Assembly: GCA_035687895.1 (NCBI GenBank)
Contig: DASRUE010000298.1
Span: 1 to 11,630 of the forward strand
Length of the DNA: 11,630 nucleotides
From: JAERML01 sp035687895
Lineage (GTDB): Bacteria; Bacteroidota; Ignavibacteria; UBA10030; UBA6906
Direction: 5' to 3'
Position numbers and translations under genes: made by a program. Shown here piece by piece: positions 5,539-11,630 of this stretch. The notes below the pieces were generated by a model. It saw nothing but the letters and a program-made list of their open reading frames with translations. It was not told the origin of the DNA and searched no databases. Positions within the stretch are counted from its first letter, which is position 1, and the number at the start of each line of letters is the position of its first letter.

Positions 5539-6524
5539 AGAAATACACACTTAAGAAGGCGACCTTTGCCCAGGATGTCCCCGCTGAACCGAGGAAGACG
5601 TTCCTGATCGACTACAAGAACCAGCTTAACCCCGCACAATACGAGGCTGTCACCTCAGTGGACGGCCCACATCTGATTATAGCCGGCGCCGGAACGGGGA
5701 AGACGCGCACGGTCACGTACCGTGTGGCATATCTCGTCGAGCTCGGCGTGAAGCCGGAGTCCATTCTTCTCCTCACCTTCACGCGCCGGGCTGCACAGGA
5801 GATGCTCCGCCGCGCAACGATGCTTCTTGATGCACGGTGCGAGAAGGTCGCTGGAGGGACATTTCATTCTTTCGCCAACATCATTCTCCGGCAGTACGCC
5901 CCGCTCATTCACTTCGAGTCGTCGTTTACGATTCTCGACCAGGGCGACGCCGAAGATGTGGTGAATCTGCTTCGGACTCAGATGAAGTTCGATACCGGCA
6001 AACGCCGGTTCCCGCGCAAGCAAACCCTCTTCGATATGTTCTCGAAGTCGGTGAATACCCGCGTCGCCATTGCTGATCTGTTGAAGGAGGACTATCCCCA
6101 TTACCAGAAATTATTGGATGACATACTTGCAATTCAGGCAGCATACACCACCTACAAAACGAAACACAACCTGATGGACTACGACGACCTGTTGATCCAT
6201 CTCCGGACTTTGCTCGCCAACCACGACCGTGTGCGTCATGCTCTAGCCGACCGCTATAAGTATGTTATGGTTGATGAATATCAGGACACGAATAAGATCC
6301 AGGCGGAAATTGTGCGTTTACTGGCAGGAAGAAATCGGAACGTCATGGTCGTGGGAGATGATTCACAGTCGATCTACTCATTTCGGGGAGCCACCATCCG
6401 GAACATTCTGGAGTTCCCGGAAGAATATCCAGGCTGCAAGATCATCAAGCTGGAAGAGAACTACAGAAGCACACAACCAATACTGAACCTGACAAACGAG
6501 ATCTTGCGGAGGGCGAGGGACTGA
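5535..6524 (+). CDS. UvrD/PcrA-family helicase, N-terminal half of a split gene
   Basis: A 329-residue fragment of a superfamily 1A 3'-5' DNA helicase. Visible motifs: Q motif LNPAQYEAVT (31-40), Walker A GAGTGKT (51-57), Ia TFTRRAAQEM (81-90), TFHSFA (109-114), Walker B VDEYQD (246-251), motif III GDDSQSIYSFRGA (274-286) and motif IV ENYRST (308-313). It stops at LTNEILRRARD with a TGA at 6522, about 20 residues into domain 2A. The family normally continues here with a KYxK segment, which instead opens the frame at 7659. Both halves are intact and free of frameshifts. Alone this piece could bind ATP but lacks motifs V and VI and should not unwind DNA. It may be a recently interrupted gene, a split two-subunit enzyme or an assembly artefact. 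The start is fixed by the ATGA overlap with DUF72. Confidence 0.88.
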   Translation: MKKYTLKKATFAQDVPAEPRKTFLIDYKNQLNPAQYEAVTSVDGPHLIIAGAGTGKTRTVTYRVAYLVELGVKPESILLLTFTRRAAQEMLRRATMLLDARCEKVAGGTFHSFANIILRQYAPLIHFESSFTILDQGDAEDVVNLLRTQMKFDTGKRRFPRKQTLFDMFSKSVNTRVAIADLLKEDYPHYQKLLDDILAIQAAYTTYKTKHNLMDYDDLLIHLRTLLANHDRVRHALADRYKYVMVDEYQDTNKIQAEIVRLLAGRNRNVMVVGDDSQSIYSFRGATIRNILEFPEEYPGCKIIKLEENYRSTQPILNLTNEILRRARD

Positions 6525-6557
6525 AAAGCAAAACGCATACTACGATTCGACCGCAAG

Positions 6558-6597
6558 CCTGTACCCAATCCCCAAAATCTGTACAGGTGGCTTTTTT
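6558..6597 (+). terminator. Rho-independent terminator-like hairpin after the helicase N-half
   Basis: CCTGTAC (6558-6564) pairs with GTACAGG (6581-6587) over a 16-base loop, and TGGC plus six T (6592-6597) follow. AAGCC/GGCTT could extend the stem with a bulge. It lies between the helicase N-half stop and the methyltransferase start, so transcription from the DUF72/helicase operon probably ends here. Confidence 0.6.
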
Positions 6598-6630
6598 CTA
6601 CTTTGTCACACGAGTCCCGGAGCAATCACC

Positions 6631-7575
6631 ATGACATCAACACTACAACAGATCCTCACTGATCACACGCCGCTTATTCTTGACGGAGCGATGGGGACAG
6701 AACTTCGGCGACGCGAGGTCGACACCGGCCTTCCACTCTGGGCCGCCAATGCCCTGCTTGTGAATCCGGAGATCGTTGCACAAATTCACGCCGACTATCT
6801 CGCAGCCGGAGCGGACATCATCACCACCAATACATTCAGGACAACACGGAGGACGTTCAAGCGCGCCAACCTCCCCGATCGATCGAAGCAGCTCACAACT
6901 CTGGCTGTGGGGTTGGCGCAGAAAGCGCGGGATGCATTCAGGGAGAAAAGCAAACAACCGGGCGGAGGCCCCATCCTCATTGCCGGTTCCATCGCCCCGC
7001 TGGAGGATTGTTACCGGCCCGATCTTGTCCCACCGGATGCCGAGCTGAGGGGGGAACATAAGGAGCATGCGGATCGGCTCGCAACACTTGGTGTCGACTT
7101 TCTCCTTCTGGAGACGATGAACACTATCCGTGAGGCATTTGCTGCATGTGAGGCGGCCACGATAACGGGAAAAGATGTCGTCGTCAGTTTCATTTGTAAA
7201 AAGGACGGACGCCTCTACAGCGGTGAGCCCCTCGATAAAGCGGTTCGGTCCATCAGCGAGCTGCATCCGGCAGCCTTCTCACTGAACTGCATTTCGCCGA
7301 GGTACCTCGACCCCATTCTCTCTCATCTGAGGACACTCACCACATTGCCGATCGTCGTTTACGGAAATGTCGGCCTGCCGGAGGATGAGCGACAGGATGA
7401 AGAGTTCACGGTCGACATCGATGCTGATGCGTACACACACCACGCCATACAGTGGCTCCGGGAAGGGGCCTCAATCATCGGCGGATGTTGCGGGACAACA
7501 CCCGACTACATTCAATCCCTTAGAAAAGCTCTCCCGCAAAAACACCAAGACTCAAAAAGCAAGGTAATTCATTGA
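6631..7575 (+). CDS. Homocysteine S-methyltransferase family protein
   Basis: A 314-residue zinc-dependent enzyme of the family that moves a methyl group to homocysteine to make methionine, with S-methylmethionine or a similar donor. The TIM-barrel start ILDGAMGTELRRR (16-28), ADIITTNTF (61-69), IAGSIAP (117-123) and DFLLLETM (156-163) are diagnostic. Zinc ligands are visible as C220 (SLNC) and C286/C287 (IIGGCCGTTP). GGAG lies eight bases before the ATG. It is complete and carries no cobalamin or folate domain, unlike MetH. The last residues (KHQDSKSK, 304-311) are encoded by a repeat element that has run into its 3' end. It has no functional link to the helicase halves on either side, and the terminator before it marks it as a separate transcription unit. 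Confidence 0.92.
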   Translation: MTSTLQQILTDHTPLILDGAMGTELRRREVDTGLPLWAANALLVNPEIVAQIHADYLAAGADIITTNTFRTTRRTFKRANLPDRSKQLTTLAVGLAQKARDAFREKSKQPGGGPILIAGSIAPLEDCYRPDLVPPDAELRGEHKEHADRLATLGVDFLLLETMNTIREAFAACEAATITGKDVVVSFICKKDGRLYSGEPLDKAVRSISELHPAAFSLNCISPRYLDPILSHLRTLTTLPIVVYGNVGLPEDERQDEEFTVDIDADAYTHHAIQWLREGASIIGGCCGTTPDYIQSLRKALPQKHQDSKSKVIH

Positions 7576-7651
7576 GATCAGATTCGTTGGGAAACGGATG
7601 GCACCAGCGGACCATCGCCAAGTTCATCTGTAGCTCAGTGTCTTGGTGGTA
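7540..7651. repeat. Second inverted-repeat element, CACCAAGAC family, 112 bp
   Basis: The left arm AACACCAAGACTCAAAAAGC begins at 7541. The right arm read from the other strand is ACCACCAAGACACTGAGC, starting at 7650. The arms share ACCAAGAC and flank about 70 bases I cannot identify. The element overlaps the 3' end of the methyltransferase gene and stops 8 bases before the ATG of the helicase C-half. Confidence 0.6.
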
Positions 7652-7658
7652 GATCCCA

Positions 7659-8696
7659 ATGGCCCGACACAAATACTCCAAAGTACTGTACACTCACCGC
7701 GCCGGAGGCGAGCTCCCCTCTATTGTTGTGGCGGAGAACGAGAACCTCCAGTCGAAGTTCGTCGTACAGAAGGTCCTGGAGTTGCGGGAACAGGGAATTC
7801 CATTGAACGATATTGCCGTGTTGTTTCGTTCATCGTATCTCTCGTTCGACCTTGAGATCGAGTTGAACAAAGCCAATGTTCCGTTTGTGAAGTTTGGCGG
7901 ATTCAAGTTCATCGAAACGGCGCATATCAAGGACCTCGTCGCCTATCTTCGCGTGATCGAGAACCCGAGAGACGCAGTCGCATGGAACCGCATCCTGATG
8001 CTGGTGGATGGGGTTGGCCCACGAACAGCGGAGAAGGTGCTGGAGGATATACTAACCCGGCGGGTCAATGCTGCATCGGGGGGATCATCGCGGGACCTGC
8101 CAACATTCTGGGCTGATTACAACACCTATCCCGGTAAAGTGCGCGACCTGTTCGACGCATTGAAAGCCGCGGCACCAGACCATATTCCACCTGCCGACAA
8201 GGTAGCGCAGCTTATCAATTACTATCAACCCATTTTCACAACCCGGTACGACGATTACACCAAACGGCGCAAGGACCTGGAGATGTTCCAGCAAATTACT
8301 GAACGGTACCGTTCGGTCGGTACACTTCTCGCCGACCTCGCGCTGGAGCCGACGGCCGAAAGCGTCACCGACATTACTGCGCCGGGCACGGATGATGAGA
8401 AATTGATCCTCTCCACCATCCACAGTGCAAAGGGATTGGAGTGGCACAGCGTGTTCGTCCTGTATGCGCTCGACGGGAGATTCCCGGTCAGCCGGGCAGC
8501 AATAAGCGACGACAACATGGAGGAGGAGCGCCGGCTGATGTATGTCGCATGCACGCGGGCGAAGGAGAACCTGTTTATCACGTACCCGATTAACGTGTAC
8601 GACCGTGAATCGGGCCTTGTTCTTTCCAAGCCTTCCCGTTTCGTCTCCGGATTGCCGAATGACCTGCTGGAGACATGGGTGATTGATGAGGAATAG
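7659..8696 (+). CDS. UvrD/PcrA-family helicase, C-terminal half of a split gene
   Basis: A 345-residue fragment that continues the helicase interrupted at 6524. It opens MARHKYSKVLYTHRAGGELP, the segment that follows LTNEI.RRAR in intact relatives. Then come VLFRSS (54-59), PFVKFGGFKFIE (75-86), the 2B-domain region with LMLVDGVGPRTAEKVL (113-128), motif V LSTIHSAKGLEW (251-262) and motif VI EERRLMYVACTRAKENL (289-305). It has no Walker A, so it cannot work alone. The ATG at 7659 looks fortuitous: only GGTGGT from the repeat element, about nine bases upstream, could serve as a ribosome site. Joined to the N-half it gives about 670 residues, normal for the family. Whether it is expressed is unknown. 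Confidence 0.85.
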   Translation: MARHKYSKVLYTHRAGGELPSIVVAENENLQSKFVVQKVLELREQGIPLNDIAVLFRSSYLSFDLEIELNKANVPFVKFGGFKFIETAHIKDLVAYLRVIENPRDAVAWNRILMLVDGVGPRTAEKVLEDILTRRVNAASGGSSRDLPTFWADYNTYPGKVRDLFDALKAAAPDHIPPADKVAQLINYYQPIFTTRYDDYTKRRKDLEMFQQITERYRSVGTLLADLALEPTAESVTDITAPGTDDEKLILSTIHSAKGLEWHSVFVLYALDGRFPVSRAAISDDNMEEERRLMYVACTRAKENLFITYPINVYDRESGLVLSKPSRFVSGLPNDLLETWVIDEE

Positions 8697-8760
8697 GCTT
8701 ACTATTCTGATTCCCTGTCAGATCAATCAACAATTCAATTACTGAGAGGCCTGTCGATCA

Positions 8761-9267
8761 ATGAAAATACTCAAACCGATTTTGCTTGTGCTGGCCTGCC
8801 TTTTCATCGTTCTTCAATTTTTTCGACCGCCCCGCAATAGTGCAGGGGAGGGTCCCGCAGAGGATATAACGACAACACATGAAGTACCTCAGCTTGTTCA
8901 GGACATTCTTCAAAGATCGTGCTATGATTGTCACAGCAGCTCAACGGAGTATCCCTGGTATGCACAGGTGCAACCGGTTGGTTGGTGGCTTTACAGTCAC
9001 ATTAGCGATGCGAAAGAGGAACTGAATTTCTCGGAGTTCGCTCTCTACGGAGTACGGCGGCAGTACATCAAACTCCAGCAGATTGCCGAACGGGTCGCAG
9101 ACAATGAAATGCCTCTTCCATCCTACTTGCTTTTGCATGCCGATGCAGAGCTTTCGCCCGATCAAAAGAAGATGCTCATCACATGGGCGGACACAGCACG
9201 AGATTCGATGAAGTCGCGGTACCCGCCAGATAGTCTGCTCAGAGGGAACAAACCCGCGGGCTCTTGA
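8761..9267 (+). CDS. Membrane-anchored haem-binding domain protein (Haem_bd family)
   Basis: A 168-residue protein with an N-terminal hydrophobic segment (ILKPILLVLACLFIVLQFF, 3-21), probably an uncleaved anchor or signal, placing the rest in the periplasm. It has one c-type haem site, CYDCH at 54-58, followed by SSSTEYPWY, typical of the small Haem_bd domain family often found with Chlorobi and Bacteroidota respiratory or oxidative proteins. MPLPSYLLLH (116-125) is the conserved downstream segment, and its Met may be the sixth haem ligand. It begins 64 bases after the helicase C-half. A GAGAGG about 12 bases upstream is a weak ribosome site. The partner redox protein is unknown. Confidence 0.88.
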   Translation: MKILKPILLVLACLFIVLQFFRPPRNSAGEGPAEDITTTHEVPQLVQDILQRSCYDCHSSSTEYPWYAQVQPVGWWLYSHISDAKEELNFSEFALYGVRRQYIKLQQIAERVADNEMPLPSYLLLHADAELSPDQKKMLITWADTARDSMKSRYPPDSLLRGNKPAGS

Positions 9268-9597
9268 GGCCGGCACGGGATCATTCCTGCGTCCCACAGA
9301 GAGAATTGAACCCGTTGGTGTCATCGGAATGGCTTTCTTGAGCTGTAGTTCTTACTGTATATTAAGCTGAGTTCCAAATTCCAGTAGAACAAGCAACCTT
9401 TTTCCCTGTACGTCTGTTAAATAGGAGGGTCTTCCGGAGTACGGCAGTATGTCGTGGCAATGGTGATAGCTCGAGCTCTTGAATTCGACGTGCGCCACAT
9501 TCTTACTTACTCCCGCCTCGATTTCCCGGATTTCGCTTCACCCTCCAGGTATAAGATCAATAGTTGACGGTCATACTACTCACAGGTGAGGAACATC
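9268..9597. other. Intergenic region of 330 bases without a convincing gene
   Basis: I find no RNA gene or coding frame with family similarity. It holds a possible promoter (9338-9365) and an isolated AGGAGGG at 9423-9429 with no usable start codon after it. The final AGGTGAGG at 9584-9591 is the ribosome site of the next gene. Confidence 0.6.
9338..9365 (+). promoter_or_regulatory. Possible promoter upstream of the secreted-protein gene
   Basis: TTGAGC (9338-9343), a 16-base spacer and TATTAA (9360-9365); an overlapping TATATT has a 14-base spacer. It would leave a leader of more than 220 bases, so another start closer to the gene is possible. Confidence 0.25.
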
Positions 9598-10611
9598 ATG
9601 GTCACTCGTAACAATCGGTATGGATCTATACACACTGTCTTCACACTTGCCCTATTCCTCAGCACAATCGTCACTCATGCAAACGGGCAGGAGCAGGTCA
9701 CGCTATCACCGAGCAAGGATAATACACTCTACGAGAGCGCCACAGGCTCGCTGAGCAATGGAGCGGGCTCCCATTTCTTTGCAGGGAGAACCAATCAGCT
9801 GACCGAATCAATTCGACGCGGGCTGCTTGCCTTTGATGTGGCGGGCGCAGTCCCCGCAGGCGCGACCGTAACAAACGTGACGCTTACCCTCACCATGACT
9901 CACTCCGCGCTTGGCACGGGCGCGCAGCCATTCTCTTTGCATCGTGTGCTTGCGGATTGGGGCGAGGGGTCATCTGTTGCTCTCGGCAATGGGGGCCAGG
10001 GGGCGCCTTCCACAACAGGTGACGCGACATGGATCCACAGTTTTTTCAACACGACCTTCTGGGCCGCTCCCGGCAGCGATTTCGTGCCTGTACCGAGCGC
10101 GAGCCGGAGCGTTGATACTACGCTTGGTCCCTACATCTGGGGATCGACGCTCCAGATGGTCAGTGACGTGCAGGGGTGGCTCGCTAACCCGTCCGAAAAT
10201 TTTGGATGGGTTCTCATCGGCAACGAAAACTCGTCGCAGACCACGAAGCGGTTCGCTTCCCTCCAGAATGTGGAGCCCACCGTCCATCCACAACTGACAA
10301 TTACCTACCTCCCCTCTGTTGGTGTGGAGACAGGTGAATGGGACGTGCGCGAGTTCGCTCTTTTCCAGAACTATCCCAACCCGTTCAACCCGAGCACAAG
10401 AATAGTTTATAGAGTCAAGAGTCGAGAGTTCATAGAGTTGAGAGTTTTCGATGTGCTGGGTCGGCAGGTGGCGGCACTTGTGAATGAAGTGAAGGAGCCG
10501 GGTGAGCACTCAGTGACCTTTGAAGCTTCACGCATGTCGAGCGGCGTGTATTTCTACAGACTCACGGCCAGTTCTTTCATCGAAACAAAGAAGCTGCTGT
10601 TGCTCAAATAG
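9598..10611 (+). CDS. Secreted DNRLRE-domain protein with type IX secretion sorting domain
   Basis: A 337-residue exported protein. Residues 1-30 form a Sec signal peptide (hydrophobic TVFTLALFLSTIV, cleavage probably after ANG). Residues 33-238 resemble the DNRLRE beta-sandwich: a DNTLYES start, RGLLAFDV, GATVTNVTLTLTM, a FSLHRVLADWGEG strand, DVQGWLANPSENFGWVLIG and a final PQLTITYLP. Residues 253-337 are a C-terminal sorting domain: FALFQNYPNPFNPSTRIVYRV, then LRVFDVLGRQVAALV and SGVYFYRL, as in cargo of the PorSS/type IX system, so it should end on the cell surface or outside. The ATG at 9598 is chosen because AGGTGAGG lies six bases upstream; an in-frame GTG at 9586 overlaps that site. 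Residues around 271-283 are encoded by a short-period repeat. Confidence 0.9.
   Translation: MVTRNNRYGSIHTVFTLALFLSTIVTHANGQEQVTLSPSKDNTLYESATGSLSNGAGSHFFAGRTNQLTESIRRGLLAFDVAGAVPAGATVTNVTLTLTMTHSALGTGAQPFSLHRVLADWGEGSSVALGNGGQGAPSTTGDATWIHSFFNTTFWAAPGSDFVPVPSASRSVDTTLGPYIWGSTLQMVSDVQGWLANPSENFGWVLIGNENSSQTTKRFASLQNVEPTVHPQLTITYLPSVGVETGEWDVREFALFQNYPNPFNPSTRIVYRVKSREFIELRVFDVLGRQVAALVNEVKEPGEHSVTFEASRMSSGVYFYRLTASSFIETKKLLLLK
10411..10448 (+). repeat. Degenerate AGAGT tandem repeat inside the sorting domain
   Basis: Five units follow each other at 7-9 base spacing: AGAGTCA, AGAGTCG, AGAGTTCAT, AGAGTTG, AGAGTTTT. They encode RVKSREFIELRVF, where the family usually has a variable strand and turn, so the frame tolerates them. 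Confidence 0.5.
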
Positions 10612-10646
10612 GATTCCTTCATTCTTCTTGCTGCGCTGAATGTGAC

Positions 10647-10684
10647 GCGCCTTGTCAGCTCATGTCAAGGCGCTTTCTTTCTCC
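10647..10684 (+). terminator. Rho-independent terminator after the secreted-protein gene
   Basis: GCGCCTTG (10647-10654) pairs perfectly with CAAGGCGC (10666-10673) over an 11-base loop, and TTTCTTTCT follows. It lies 36 bases after the stop codon. Confidence 0.85.
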
Positions 10685-10769
10685 GCTGCTTGCCTAACGC
10701 CTCTGATTTCTCTATCTTGCCTCTGTTGTTTTCTATCCTCATCTCCCTCTTATATCGTATCCGAATCAA

Positions 10770-11558
10770 ATGACGGACGAGGCTATCGTACACAACCTCC
10801 TCTCTGAAGGAACGAGTGGCACCTGGGAGAAATTCCTGAGCCGCTTCTCGAATCTGATTCTAAAGATCGTCTGGCAGTTTGAAAAGGACTATGATGAGGC
10901 GATGGACAAGTACCTCTACGTTTGCGGGAAACTCGCGGGAAACAACTTCGCCATCCTCCGCCGGTTCGAGGAACACCACGGAGACCACCCCCCACAATTC
11001 ACAACGTGGCTCGCCTCGGTCGCGCATAACCTCTGCATCGATGCACACAGGGCAGCACACGGCCGACGTCAGTTGCCACGAGCAATCCTCCGGCTGTCAG
11101 AATTTGACCGTGAAGTATTCCGACTCTATTACTGGAGAGGCTATTCGCGAGAGGAGATAGAGCAGCAGACAGCCAACACACCGAAGAGGACAGCGACTGC
11201 TGTTACGGAATCGCTTGAGAAGATCCAATCTGCCGAACTCACAACATATCAGCCCCTGAAGCCGACTCTCATTCAATTCGACGAGCAAAATGTAAACCAT
11301 GGGTCCAATGAGGCGGAGAACGACTTTACCGAGATGCTCAAATGGATGGAACGATGGCTGGATGAATTGGGCGAGCAGGAACGGATGATCGTTAAGTTAT
11401 GGTTCTGGGAGGACATGAGCGGTCGTGATATTGCAACAGCCATGAGGATTTCGCCGGAGCACAGGGTATACTCCCTCCTGAAGAAAACCATGGCCCGGCT
11501 TCGTGAACGAGCTTCTCAGACGTATGCGGATCAAAGACGGGGAAACTTATCCGTATAA
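10770..11558 (+). CDS. Sigma-70-family RNA polymerase sigma factor with two sigma-4-like regions
   Basis: A 262-residue protein. Residues 14-96 fit sigma region 2 (WEKFLSRFSNLILKIVWQF at 19-37; FTTWLASVAHNLCIDAHR at 77-94), the part that binds core polymerase and melts the -10. Region 4 seems present twice: LSEFDREVFRLYYWRGYSRE (109-128) and LDELGEQERMIVKLWFWEDM (198-217), the latter continuing SGRDIATAMRISPEHRVYSLLKKTMARLRER, a normal helix-turn-helix. Classical ECF factors have one region 4 and about 170-200 residues, so this is longer. A strong terminator upstream makes it the start of its own unit. The ATG at 10770 has a poor ribosome site, but no better start is seen. The start of a possible anti-sigma gene follows within 30 bases. 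Confidence 0.8.
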   Translation: MTDEAIVHNLLSEGTSGTWEKFLSRFSNLILKIVWQFEKDYDEAMDKYLYVCGKLAGNNFAILRRFEEHHGDHPPQFTTWLASVAHNLCIDAHRAAHGRRQLPRAILRLSEFDREVFRLYYWRGYSREEIEQQTANTPKRTATAVTESLEKIQSAELTTYQPLKPTLIQFDEQNVNHGSNEAENDFTEMLKWMERWLDELGEQERMIVKLWFWEDMSGRDIATAMRISPEHRVYSLLKKTMARLRERASQTYADQRRGNLSV

Positions 11559-11582
11559 CATGGACAGAAGGGAAAACAACGC

Positions 11583-11630
11583 GTGCATGTGACAGAGAGT
11601 GACATACTGTTGTATGTTGAAGACAAGCTT
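11583..11630 (+). CDS. Start of a possible anti-sigma factor, cut by the window edge
   Basis: From a GTG at 11583 the frame reads MHVTESDILLYVEDKL and is open at the edge. AGAAGGG lies ten bases upstream, which supports this start; a second GTG is at 11589. The pattern S-D-x-L-L-x-Y-V-E-x-K-L resembles the opening of zinc-finger anti-sigma proteins (LLLYVDGELSPEE type), which often follow a sigma gene directly, as here. With 16 residues this is tentative. Confidence 0.45.
   Translation, partial: MHVTESDILLYVEDKL

Larger units (their letters stand above)
6522..7670. other. Insert separating the two helicase halves
   Basis: If the ancestral protein read RRARD-KYSK, the interruption runs from the TGA at 6522 to the codon before AAA at 7671, 1149 bases. 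It contains a terminator-like hairpin, a homocysteine S-methyltransferase gene with its own ribosome site, and a CACCAAGAC repeat element. I see no terminal inverted repeats, transposase, recombinase or convincing target duplication at its edges, so how it arrived is unknown. Confidence 0.6.

Noticed and set aside
5994..6009. Perfect hairpin ACCGGC-AAAC-GCCGGT
   Set aside because: It lies within the helicase coding region, has no T-tract, and can arise by chance at this composition.
6519..7564. Near direct repeat GACTGAAAAGCAA (6519) and GACTCAAAAAGCAA (7549) as target-site duplication of the insert
   Set aside because: The right copy is part of a CACCAAGAC repeat arm and lies more than 100 bases inside the presumed right edge, so the similarity is probably chance.
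6522..7670. Intein or self-splicing intron in the helicase
   Set aside because: The insert begins with a stop codon, has no Hint-type Cys/HN-C motifs, no homing endonuclease or reverse transcriptase, and no visible group I/II core.
9423..9454. Small gene after the AGGAGGG at 9423
   Set aside because: The first ATG (9450 region) gives only five codons before a stop and is too far from the ribosome site.
9469..9487. Cluster of restriction-type palindromes (AGCTCGAGCT, GAATTC) and the final AAGCTT as cloning junctions
   Set aside because: No vector sequence is seen, and such six-base sites are expected by chance.

Overview
The window looks like a chromosomal segment of a bacterium from the Fibrobacterota-Chlorobiota-Bacteroidota (FCB) group, most likely near Ignavibacteria, Chlorobi or Kapabacteria. 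The best indicator is a secreted protein ending in a type IX secretion sorting domain with the NYPNPFNPST signature typical of these lineages. A Yip1-type membrane protein, a DUF72 protein and a c-type haem-binding protein agree with that. Base composition is moderate, roughly half G+C by eye. No tRNA, rRNA or CRISPR array was seen.

Region 1 (1-3622, minus strand) is a DNA-damage-tolerance operon. In transcription order it has a small CxxC zinc protein, a Y-family polymerase (DinB), a RecA/RadA-like protein with a ruined P-loop, a remnant of a GxxExxY gene, a small helical protein, and the N-terminal part of a B-family polymerase whose exonuclease motifs are lost. It starts from a clear promoter (TTGACA, 17-base spacer, TATCAT) whose spacer carries a perfect ACGACA-N4-TGTCGT palindrome, a good candidate for a LexA-type operator. 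By content it resembles the ImuA-ImuB-DnaE2 mutasome, with a B-family enzyme in place of DnaE2. Each of the three gaps downstream of dinB holds a copy of a GC-rich inverted-repeat element (ends ACCGCAGAGACGC...); without them the genes would be nearly contiguous.

Region 2 (3645-9267, plus strand) has a Yip1 membrane protein, a DUF72 protein and a UvrD/PcrA-family helicase that overlaps it by four bases. The helicase is cut in two: motifs up to ENYRST lie in 5535-6524 and the rest in 7659-8696. The 1.15 kb between them carries a terminator, an intact homocysteine S-methyltransferase gene and a second type of inverted-repeat element (CACCAAGAC...). Joined, the halves would give an ordinary helicase of about 670 residues. 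A small membrane-anchored protein with one CxxCH haem site follows.

Region 3 (9268-11630, plus strand) has a 330-base gap without a clear gene, the secreted DNRLRE/type IX protein, a strong terminator, a sigma-70-family factor with two sigma-4-like helix-turn-helix segments, and the first codons of what may be its anti-sigma partner, cut by the window edge.

The most interesting points are the polymerase/RecA-like operon with its candidate SOS operator, the miniature GxxExxY element inside it, and the split helicase.
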